Below are positions 1-6,540 of a stretch of DNA of 6,540 nt, in pieces. The stretch's first letter is position 1, and every line of letters starts with the position of its first letter. Position numbers and translations under genes: made by a program. The notes beneath the pieces were generated by a model. That model made no database searches. It was given only the letters and a program-made list of their open reading frames with translations, and was not told the DNA's origin. Origin of the DNA: JANJWP01 sp049301335 (lineage in GTDB: Bacteria > Patescibacteriota > Gracilibacteria > BD1-5 > UBA2023); NCBI GenBank assembly GCA_049301335.1, contig JBAQKV010000055.1, positions 1-6,540 of the forward strand, in the 5' to 3' direction.

Positions 1-3000
1 GGAATGGAGAGCGCGCCCATCGCCGCGGCTTTGGTTTTCAATCTGAGTTCGGTGAGGTCGATGACGTCGGGGAGTCATTCCCCGGTTTTCGGAAACCCCA
101 TCGGCTTGTGGAAGAGGAAGCCTTGGCTGAATTGGATGCCCATTTCGGTGACGATTTCCCAAACCGTCACGTTGTCCACGAATTCCGCTACGATTTCACA
201 ACCGAGTTCCTGTCCGGCTTTGACGATCGCCCTGACGATGCGGCGCTTCTCGGGGCTTTTGTCGAGATCCTTGATGAAGCTTCCGTCGATCTTGATGACG
301 TCCGGCCACCACTCCTTTTCGAACCGGGAGAAGTTCGACCCTTCCGAACCGAAGTCGTCGAGGGCGATTTTGCACCCGAGCTTCTTGAGTTCCGCAATCT
401 TCGCCGCGCTTTCTCCGCGGTTGGAGAGGAGCGCTTCTTCGAGGATTTCGAAGGTGACGCGTTTCGGTTCGATTCCGTACTTCGCCATGAGTTTCACGAG
501 ATCCGAAACGAGATCCGGATCGGCGAGGTCCTGCCAGCTGATGTTGATGGAGAAGCAGGTCTTCGCGTGGCTGAGGTCGTCGCAGGCCTGTTCCGACATG
601 AGTCGGGTGAGCAGGGGGATGGTGCCCGCGCGTTTGGCGTGGTCGACGAAGGCGTACGGGGGGTGGATTTTCCCTTCGCGATCGACCATGCGGGCCAGAC
701 ATTCGTATTTCTCCACCCGCCCCGTCTTATTGTCGACGATCGCCTGGTAGTAGGGGATGATGCGCTTTTCGGTGATGGCTTCGGTGACGGCGGTACCGCC
801 TTCGAGGTTCTTGCGGACGCGTTCTTCGGAATGGCGATCGTCGTCGAACGGCATGACCTTCGATCCCGAAACCGTATCTTGCATCGCGATGTGCAGTTTT
901 TTGTAGATGTCGGTCTTTACGTGGTCGGAATAGCTGATCGACGCCTGGGCGCGGAGGCAGAGCCCGTCCTTTCCGCGACCGGGAAGGAGGTCGGTTTTGG
1001 GGAAGAACGTGAACATCGAACACATCTCGTAGAAATACGGGACGATGTCGACGAATTCGACGCCCGTGCGTTCTTGCCGGTATTCGCCGATAATGAGGAA
1101 TTCTTTCGGCGCCGGGCGGTAGACCTTCCAGTTTTCCCGATCCCCGAAGAACTGGCGGATGAGGTTTCCGGAGACGTTGCGGATGAACTCGCTGCCGGTA
1201 TCCATTCCGTACGCCCCGTTGATGTCGGACAGGTTCTCGATCTTCACCAGAAGGGAAGCGACGTTCGGCATGTCCGCGAAGAGCGGGAGGTCGTCTTCGT
1301 ACTGGCGCATGTTCGGCAGTCCGGTGAGCGCGTCGGTACGGATTTGGCGGTCGAGACGTTCGTTGGCTTCGGCGAGATAGCTGTTGGCTTCCGAAAGCTC
1401 CCGGTCCTTCATGATGATGGTCAGGAGGCTTGAGATGTTCGTTTTGATGAAATCCCGCCGTTGGTCGAGGATGCGGCTGAAAACGGCTTCGAGATTCGCG
1501 GGGTACTGCAAAAGGAGGTTATGTCCTTGTCCGAGAGGAATGGAAACGAACCGGTTGCCCCGACGCACGGTTTTGGACGCTTTCGCAGAAGTGCAGGTCG
1601 CCCCGCATGATCCGATACCGATTCAGAAAGCCATCGATTCGCATTCGCAGGCCTGGATTTCGGCGATACAGATGCCGTAGAAGAATTCTTCGATGATTTC
1701 GCATACCGCGCGGTTCGCTTCGTCTTTCTGCGTGCCGTTCACCGCTTGGGCGATGAGTCCGAGGAGCCGTTCGTGGATTTCACGTTCTTTTTCGACCGAA
1801 TGGAGCCGTTCGAACCGTTCGAGTTCCTTCTTGCCGCCGATGGCGTTCATGAACGCGAGTTCCTGGCTCTCGAATTTGAGGTGCCAACTCTCGTCGGTGA
1901 CGCGGGAAGCGCGAAGATAGCACTCCATGGCGTTCTTTTTGGAATTTTCGTCAGGAAGCGCCGAAAAGAAGACCGCGAGCGAAATGTAGAGCTGGGAGAA
2001 ACTCATGACGAGACCGGACGCCTTCTCGTTTTTACGCGCGTATTCGCGTATCCAGTAAGCGATGCGGGTGGTGCGTTCCGACCGTTCGGCGGTACGGAGT
2101 TTCTCGAGGATGACCGAGAAGAGCTTGATCTTGAACTCCTCGTGGAACGCGTTGTGGTACTGGTTGTCCCCGATGAGCTTCGTGGCTACGCGGCAGAGCG
2201 TGTCCGGCGCGACGTCGCAGAAGAGCATGAGGTGGTGCATCGTCTCGATCATGAACTCGTCATGGTCGCTGCGGTTGATGAAGTCGAGCGCGACTTCCTC
2301 CGCGTCGACGAAGGCTTTCGGGCTTTTCGAAGCTTCCGCGTAGAGATCGAAGAGCACGTTCGTCCATTCACTCTCGACGGCCGCGATTTCGGGAGAGAGT
2401 CCGCCGAGCCTTTTGATTTTCGAAACGGCGTTCAGTTTTACCGACGCGACGTTTCCGAGCTTTACCGAAGTCGCGATGTCTTCCCGCTGGGGAACGCCTC
2501 AGAAACGGGTGGACTTCTGCAACTGGAATCCGCGTTCGATGGAATCGCAGATTTTGTCGGCCTTGCGCAAGATTTCTTCGGACGACCTTCCGTCGAAGAA
2601 TTCGAGGTGCGAATAGTTTCCGAGGAGCTTTCCTTCGATGAATCGGAGTTTTTCGCGTGCGAAAGGATCGAACCCGATGTTGTCGAGCTCGTTGCCTACG
2701 GCCTCGATCTGCGCGGCGATCATCCGTATGAGGGAAAGCGCGCGGTCTTTGTCGAGCGCGCTGATCGAGTGCATCGCCGCGATCTTGTTGATGATTTCAC
2801 AGAGCTGTTCGAACGCCGAAACCTTGCGTTCGAAAGAATCCCATCCTTCCTGGGTGGCGAACTCGTCGTTTTCGCGGGTTTGAAGCGTATGCGCTACGGA
2901 AAGTCCGCGGGAGACGGCGGAATGGCATTTGGCGAAAAGCCCCGACAAGCCCTGCATGCCGCCGTGGCGGATGTCTTCGAGAATGTCGAAATTCTGGGCG

Positions 3001-3515
3001 GATCCGAGGAGGAAGAGCCCGTATTCGATGTCTTCGTAGAGGGAGCGGCTGTACTTGTTCTTGAAAATGGCCGGGACCATTTTTTTCAAGTAGTCGATGA
3101 TGGAAGTCTCGAAGGCCGGATGGCTCCTGACCTGCTCCCACATTTTCGGGGTGGACCTGCGTCCGGCGATGGCGAACACTGAGCGGTATTCGTTCAGGAA
3201 CGCCGCGTACGCGTCGCGTTCGGTCGCCGCTTCCGGGAAAGAGCCACGGATTTCGGCGATGGCTTCTTCAAGGGTGTTTTTCGATAAGGCCCGATCGAAC
3301 GCGTTCTCGGCGTTCTCGGAAACCGGCAAAGCCACGCCGTAGGACTCGGGTATGTTCGCGAGGTTCGTCATGACGCGTCCTCGAATAGCCTCTACGGGGA
3401 TGTGCGAAACCGTCCCGCGGATATCGCGGGACGGTTGGATGGAGCCGTCCGTTTCGGGCAGTTGAGCGGCCGTAACGGGAGCTTCCGAAGGCTTTTTCGG
3501 AGAGTTTCCGTTCAT
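1..3515 (-). CDS. Very large GGDEF/EAL-domain protein, TGA read as Gly, C-terminus beyond left edge
   Basis: Probable cyclic-di-GMP phosphodiesterase/sensor. The frame runs from ATG at 3515 to the left edge (1,171 complete codons) with no TAA or TAG. Its only stops are TGA at residues 339 (2499-2501), 631 (1623-1625) and 1147 (75-77). Sequence on both sides of residues 339 and 1147 is clearly coding, so I read TGA as Gly. Residues 1-650 are mostly helical, show no membrane segment or signal peptide, and match no family I know. Residues about 700-727 form a signalling coiled coil ending in DALTGLPN. The GGDEF domain (about 727-884) is degenerate: the signature is APKEF and the RxxD inhibitory site reads RENW, so cyclase activity is unlikely. 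The EAL domain (about 916-1139) keeps E938 (as ECL), N991, E1023, E1026, D1053-D1054 (DDFG), K1075, E1111 and Q1131, so hydrolysis of c-di-GMP is plausible. The ATG at 3515 has a weak ribosome site. M49 (3371) has GAGGA six bases upstream and is an alternative start. With the standard code this would be miscalled as three genes. Confidence 0.85.
3408..3436. repeat. Perfect 12-bp inverted repeat near the 5' end of the EAL gene
   Basis: The arms AACCGTCCCGCG (3408-3419) and CGCGGGACGGTT (3425-3436) are exact reverse complements separated by 5 bases. In the minus-strand mRNA they form a very stable, GC-rich hairpin about 80 bases after the ATG at 3515 and about 37 bases upstream of the alternative start at 3371. 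No T-run follows on either strand, so it is not an intrinsic terminator. It could be an mRNA structure controlling translation from the inner start, a protein-binding operator, or chance within coding sequence. Confidence 0.75.
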
Positions 3516-3582
3516 GTGGGTGGGATTACCTGTTGATTCTATCTACAAGACGGGGGAAATCACGAATTTCGCGCATTAATGT

Positions 3583-3611
3583 TTGACAATGTATGCAATG
3601 TGTTTTGTAAT
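3583..3611 (+). promoter_or_regulatory. Sigma70-type promoter for a plus-strand small RNA
   Basis: A perfect -35 TTGACA (3583-3588) and a -10 TGTAAT (3606-3611, 5 of 6 consensus) are separated by an ideal 17-bp spacer in AT-rich DNA. The expected start of transcription is near 3618. No plus-strand protein gene lies downstream before the intrinsic terminator at 3710-3764, so the promoter appears to serve a short untranslated RNA. It lies about 70 bp upstream of, and divergent from, the EAL gene. I see no comparably good -35/-10 pair for the EAL gene on the minus strand. Confidence 0.65.
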
Positions 3612-3617
3612 TAATAA

Positions 3618-3764
3618 GCCGAAGGCAAAAAAAGGTGAAGTATTTCTTCCTACCAACCCTTTCCTAACATGTCGTACCACTACTAAACAAAAATAAAAAC
3701 CCCCGTTTTAACGGCAAGAGAAGAACCTCCGGAAATCCGGCCCGCGTTCGCTTGCCGTTTTTTT
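3618..3764 (+). ncRNA. Predicted orphan small RNA, about 147 nt
   Basis: The call rests on a well-formed promoter just upstream and an intrinsic terminator at the end, with no credible protein gene between. Visible structure: a small GCC-GAA-GGC hairpin at the 5' end (3618-3626); a second stem, GGTGAAG pairing with CTTC..ACC (3634-3654); an A/C-rich stretch with little structure (about 3655-3700); then the long terminator stem. GGCAA near the 5' end (3624-3628) could pair with TTGCC in the terminator's 3' arm, giving an alternative fold. Only tiny reading frames exist, such as MSYHY (from 3669) and a GTG-started ten-codon peptide, neither with a convincing ribosome site. I recognise no 6S RNA, SRP RNA, tmRNA, RNase P or riboswitch features. 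Confidence 0.5.
3710..3764 (+). terminator. Intrinsic terminator of the small RNA
   Basis: A 9-bp perfect stem AACGGCAAG (3710-3718) / CTTGCCGTT (3751-3759) is extended inward by GAAC/GTTC (3723-3726 / 3746-3749) and a CCGG/CCGG tip (3729-3732 / 3737-3740). A run of seven T (3758-3764) follows immediately on the plus strand. On the minus strand the same stem is followed only by a more distant T-rich stretch, so it may act weakly as a backup terminator for rnr. Confidence 0.75.
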
Positions 3765-3768
3765 GTGC

Positions 3769-3804
3769 AATAAAAATCCCGTTCCGCAAGGGTTGGACGG
3801 GATT
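3769..3804 (-). terminator. Intrinsic terminator of rnr
   Basis: On the minus strand, AATCCCGT (3804-3797) and ACGGGATT (3782-3775) form a perfect 8-bp stem with a 14-base loop, followed by TTTATT. It begins seven bases after the TAG codon at 3812-3814. That placement fits TAG, rather than the earlier TGA codons at 4001, 3887 or 3842, as the real end of the RNase R gene. Confidence 0.75.
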
Positions 3805-3811
3805 CGTAGGA

Positions 3812-5749
3812 CTATCTTCTTCCCGAGCCGGGTTTTTTCTTTCAAAATCCTTTCGGACGGTTGGCCATATCCTGGACGGCCGGCGTTCATTTCGGCCTCA
3901 CGGGCTGGAAGTCGATGCGGCCGTAGGCGCGTTCGACGGACGTGAGCTTCACGCGCATCTTCGTGCCGAATTCCGGGAATACCGGTTCCTTGCCGGTTTT
4001 TCAGAGGAATACCGCCCCTTCGATACCGTTGGGGATGCGCACATAGTAAGCCAGGCGCGAATTGCCCACGACTACGGCGTCGAACTCCTTGCCGACTTCC
4101 TTTTCCATGAACCGGGCGGCTTCGAGCGATTCGACTTCGCGTTCGAGCGATTCGGCGCGGCGTTCGGCATCGGAGTTCTGTTTCGTGCGGATCGGGAGGA
4201 TTTCGGCGTAGTGTTCGGCCCGCTTCTTGTCGAATTCCCCGCGGATCCTCTCCTTGATGATGCGGTGGATCTGGAGGTCCGGGTAGCGGCGGATGGGGGA
4301 AGTGAAGTGCGAATAGAACTTCAGCGCGAGCCCGAAATGCCCGAGCGGCTTTTCGCTGTAACATGCCTTGGAAAGCCTCGAAAGGAGGCTTTTTTCGATC
4401 GGGGGGACGTCCGGTTTCGCCCTGAGGGCCCGGTACGCGTCGCGGAGTTCTTTCGGGGAAAATTCGCCCGGCGCGAGGTCGATGCCGTATTTCTTGAAGA
4501 GGATGCGCAAATCCCCACGGTTGGCTTCGGAAGGCGGTTCGTGGATGCGGTAGACGAACGGGAGCCCCATCTTGTGGAACGCGCGGGACACTTCTTCGTT
4601 CGCGAGGACCATGAAGGTCTCGATGAGCTTGTGCGACGCTTTGCGCTCGCGCATGGAAACGCCCGTCGGTTCGCCGTCGGGCCCGATGTCGATTTCGGTT
4701 TCGGGGATTTCGAAGTCGATGCGGCCTTCTTCGTCGCGGCGTTTGTCGACGATGGCGCAGAGTTCGTAGGCGTCGTCGACGAGTTGGAGGATGTCCGGAT
4801 GCGGTTCGGGATGTTCGCCGTCGCGGTTTTTCCATGACTGCACTTCGTCGTAGGTGCATTTGCGCGCGGAATCGATGGACGTTTCCGCGATGCGGGTATC
4901 CAATATTTCGCCGCTCGCTCCGATTTGGATGAAGATGGAGAGCGTGAGTTTCTTACCGCCCGGATGGAGCGAACAGAGACTGTTGGAAAGCCTCTCGGGA
5001 AGCATCGGGACGACGCGGTCGGAAAGGTAGCAGCTCGTGCCTCTTCGAAGGGCTTCTCGGTCCAGTTCGGAGCCTTCGCGGACGTATTCCGCGACGTCGG
5101 CGATATGGACGCCGAGTTCGTATTTTCCGTCTCCGAGCTTTTTTACGGAAATCGCGTCGTCCAGGTCTTTGGAATCGGCGCCGTCGATGGTGATGACCGT
5201 TTCTTTCGAAAGGTCTTCGCGTTTCTTCGCGGTGTCGTCGTTGCCGGTGAAACTTTCGGCTTCTGCGAGGACGCGTTCGTCGAACTTGAGGAGAAGGCCG
5301 CTTTTGCGGACGAGCACTTCGCGTTCGGTATTGAAATCGTCGGCCATTCCGAGGCGTTCGACGACTCTGCCGGTCATCTCCGATCCGAAGCCCGAAACCG
5401 TGACGCAGACGGTTTCTCCGTCTTTCGCGTCCATCGAATCGCGGTCGGCGACGTAGACCGTTTCGCGTTCCGGTACGGTGAAAAACACGAACGCGTAGGT
5501 TTTCCCGGGCTTCTTCCGGAAGGTTCCGAAAAGGGTTTTCGTGGTGCGGCGGAGGATTTTCACGACCTTCGCTTCGGCGGTCTTTCCATCTTCGGCGTCC
5601 GTTTCGGATATGGCTTCGACGAAATCCCCGTCGAGCGCGGAATTGCGCGACCGGTATCCGATGAAGAATTTTTCGCCTCCCGCGGTTTCTACGAACCCGA
5701 ATCTCGGGTCGCTCTGGAGGTAGGTTCCTTGAATTTTGCGGCGTTTCAT
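3812..5749 (-). CDS. rnr: Ribonuclease R (3'-5' exoribonuclease, RNB family), TGA read as Gly
   Basis: Processive cytoplasmic 3'-5' exoribonuclease that degrades structured RNA. The 645-residue reading has a cold-shock-like RNA-binding N-terminus (RFGFV, about 16-20), then the RNB catalytic domain. This contains TIDGADSKDLDDAI (187-200), whose D189, D195, D197 and D198 match the family's Mg-binding aspartates, GVHIADVAEYV (213-223), the RGTS..LSDRVVPMLPERLS block (237-255) and GHFGLAL..Y.HFTSPIRRYPDL (470-492). An S1 domain follows (about 553-618). TGA occurs at residue 583 (4001-4003) inside the S1 domain, and at 621 (3887-3889) and 636 (3842-3844) in the basic tail ending KKKPGSGRR, then TAG. 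The S1 strands resume after the first TGA (GTKMRVKLTSVE..RIDFQPV), so the codon is clearly read through. It is shorter than E. coli RNase R (813 aa) and lacks that protein's extra N-terminal region. I chose ATG 5749 because homology starts there. Upstream codons in this frame are antisense to rsmE. Confidence 0.95.
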
Positions 5750-5755
5750 GCCTCC

Positions 5756-5761
5756 ATGATA
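5756..5761 (-). promoter_or_regulatory. Possible -10 element of rnr
   Basis: On the minus strand TATCAT (5 of 6 consensus) lies six bases before the rnr ATG, so transcription would begin at or very near the start codon and give a leaderless mRNA. GGAGG sits between the hexamer and the ATG but only one base from the ATG, too close for a normal Shine-Dalgarno site. No good -35 is visible at 16-18 bp. Confidence 0.3.
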
Positions 5762-5796
5762 GGGCGCTTGGGCGAAAAAGCGAATCGAGCGGAAAT

Positions 5797-5824
5797 TTGG
5801 AAGCGCCCCGGCCTTGCGTATAGT
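5797..5824 (+). promoter_or_regulatory. Probable promoter of rsmE
   Basis: A -35-like TTGGAA (5797-5802, 4 of 6) and a -10 TATAGT (5819-5824, 5 of 6) with a 16-bp spacer lie in the 105-bp region between the divergent rnr and rsmE genes. The predicted transcript starts near 5831 and leaves about 24 bases before the rsmE ATG. That leader is C-rich and shows no Shine-Dalgarno sequence. Confidence 0.45.
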
Positions 5825-5854
5825 GTGGCGGTTCCGAACCCGAATCCCGTTCCC

Positions 5855-6540
5855 ATGCAGCGCTTTCTTTTCCCGCACGTTCCCGGCCCGACCGTCACGA
5901 CCGACGACGAAGGCCTCGTCCACCAGCTTACCCGCGTGCTCCGCAGCAAACCGGGAGATCGGGTGGTGCTTTTTTCGGAGTCCGGGGGAGGGGAATACGA
6001 GATTTCCGCTATCGAAAAAAAGAAACTCTCGTTCGTCCGTATCCGCGAAATCGAGGTGTCCGCAGATCCGAAAACGAAAATCACGCTCTTCCAAGCGTTG
6101 CCGAACAAGTACGAAAAGCTCGAATACGCCATTCAAAAGGGCGTCGAGGTAGGCGTTTCGGATTTCGTTTTCTTTCCGTCCGAGCGTTCGCAAAAACTTG
6201 CCATTACCGACAACAAGATCGAACGTTTCGAGGCCATCGCCCGCGAAGCGGTCGAGCAGTGCTACGGCTTCCGCATGCCGACTCTGCATTTCGAAAAAGC
6301 CTTTCCGAAAATTCCGGAAGGCGTGCGGTCCATGTTTCTCCATACCGATTCCGAATCCACGAAACCCTTTTCCGGCTTCCTCGCGTCGCTTCCGAAGGAT
6401 TGCCGCCACGTCGCGTTGTTCGTCGGTCCGGAAGGCGGGTTTTCTCCGGAGGAAGTCCGGAAGGCCATGGCGGAAGGCGCGGTTCCGGTAAAGGCTGGAG
6501 AACGTATCCTCAGAACCGAGACGGCCGGTCCGGCCATGGC
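5855..6540 (+). CDS. rsmE: 16S rRNA m3U1498 methyltransferase RsmE, 3' end beyond right edge
   Basis: RsmE uses S-adenosylmethionine to methylate N3 of U1498 in 16S rRNA of the assembled 30S subunit. The 228 visible residues begin MQRFLFP and include a PUA-like RNA-binding domain (about 1-70, with LTRVLRSKPGDRVVLF at 25-40) and the SPOUT methyltransferase domain. Family motifs seen are the KYEKLEYAIQKGVEVGV segment (85-101), EAVEQ (131-135), the SAM-loop GPEGGFSPEE (191-200) and the knot motif AGERILRTETAG (214-225). The family is usually about 240-250 residues, so only a short C-terminal helix should be missing. The usual SGR after EQ reads CYG here, losing an arginine common in the family. 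No in-frame TGA occurs in this part. The ATG is supported by homology rather than by a ribosome site. Confidence 0.95.
   Translation, partial: MQRFLFPHVPGPTVTTDDEGLVHQLTRVLRSKPGDRVVLFSESGGGEYEISAIEKKKLSFVRIREIEVSADPKTKITLFQALPNKYEKLEYAIQKGVEVGVSDFVFFPSERSQKLAITDNKIERFEAIAREAVEQCYGFRMPTLHFEKAFPKIPEGVRSMFLHTDSESTKPFSGFLASLPKDCRHVALFVGPEGGFSPEEVRKAMAEGAVPVKAGERILRTETAGPAM

Noticed and set aside
108..1433. Long plus-strand ORF (441 codons)
   Set aside because: It is antisense to the GGDEF/EAL region. Its product is an acidic, F/V/E/D-rich string with no domain, typical of the complement of a GC-rich gene.
1510..1523. Plus-strand AAAAGGAGGTTATG resembling a ribosome site and start
   Set aside because: Spacing to ATG is only two bases, the ORF is under 30 codons, and it lies antisense inside a well-supported gene.
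1623..2498. Separate gene starting at GTG 2357, and another at GTG 1568
   Set aside because: Neither start has a ribosome site. The sequence between the TGA at 2499 and GTG 2357 is plainly coding in the same frame. One gene read through TGA explains everything more simply.
1746..3182. Long plus-strand ORF (478 codons)
   Set aside because: It is antisense to the helical half of the EAL gene, with the same biased composition and no recognisable motif.
3669..3686. Five-codon ORF MSYHY as an attenuator leader peptide
   Set aside because: No plus-strand gene follows the terminator for it to regulate, and no ribosome site precedes it.
3842..4003. RNase R as a pseudogene or truncated enzyme ending at TGA 4001
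   Set aside because: The S1 domain and basic tail continue in the same frame through two more TGAs to a TAG followed by a terminator. Decay would not preserve this, and six same-type stops in two genes need one explanation.
75..4003. Selenocysteine at the TGA codons
   Set aside because: The positions are linkers and tails rather than redox sites, and are too many per gene. RNase R and EAL proteins are not selenoproteins.
3752..4837. Plus-strand ORF (361 codons)
   Set aside because: It is antisense to rnr and overlaps the small-RNA terminator. The minus strand carries unmistakable RNase R motifs.
5750..6409. N-terminal extension of RNase R by about 220 residues
   Set aside because: The frame is open, but the extension is antisense to rsmE and contains no RNase R homology. 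The family sequence begins at MKRRKIQG (5749).
1..6540. tRNA, rRNA, CRISPR array, insertion sequence or attachment site
   Set aside because: I found no cloverleaf, rRNA-like segment, spaced direct repeats, transposase motif or terminal inverted repeats.

Overview
The window looks like a genome fragment from a Gracilibacteria / Absconditabacteria-type (CPR/Patescibacteria) bacterium that reads TGA as glycine (genetic code 25). The main evidence is that, on the minus strand, two unrelated long genes are each interrupted only by TGA codons, with clearly homologous or well-formed protein on both sides. In the RNase R gene, TGA falls inside the S1 domain and twice more in a basic Gly/Lys-rich tail, and the frame then closes at TAG. 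In the second gene, three TGAs are the only stops in about 1,170 codons. Read with the standard code, both genes break into pieces with poor internal starts and a truncated S1 domain. Coding DNA is GC-rich for such a lineage (about 58% in a line I counted), whereas part of the one long intergenic region is near 35%. The lineage is an inference, since no rRNA or tRNA is present.

Layout. (1) 1-3515, minus strand: one very long gene, open at the left edge. It encodes a protein of at least 1,171 residues with a roughly 650-residue, mostly helical N-terminal region I do not recognise, a coiled-coil linker, a degenerate GGDEF domain and an EAL domain with its catalytic residues intact. It is probably a cyclic-di-GMP phosphodiesterase or sensor. 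(2) 3516-3811: intergenic. It holds a strong plus-strand promoter (TTGACA, 17 bp, TGTAAT), a predicted small RNA of about 147 nt with its own intrinsic terminator, and the minus-strand terminator of RNase R. (3) 3812-5749, minus strand: RNase R (rnr), 645 aa with three TGA-encoded residues. (4) 5750-5854: a short divergent promoter region. (5) 5855 to the right edge, plus strand: rsmE, 16S rRNA m3U1498 methyltransferase, lacking only its last residues.

How the parts relate. rnr and rsmE are divergently transcribed RNA-metabolism genes (RNA decay and processing, rRNA modification). The predicted small RNA and rnr converge and have tail-to-tail terminators. The small RNA and the EAL-domain gene diverge from the same AT-rich intergenic region. 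The most interesting points are the recoded TGA in GC-rich DNA, the very large c-di-GMP-type protein with an undescribed N-terminal half, and the orphan small RNA.
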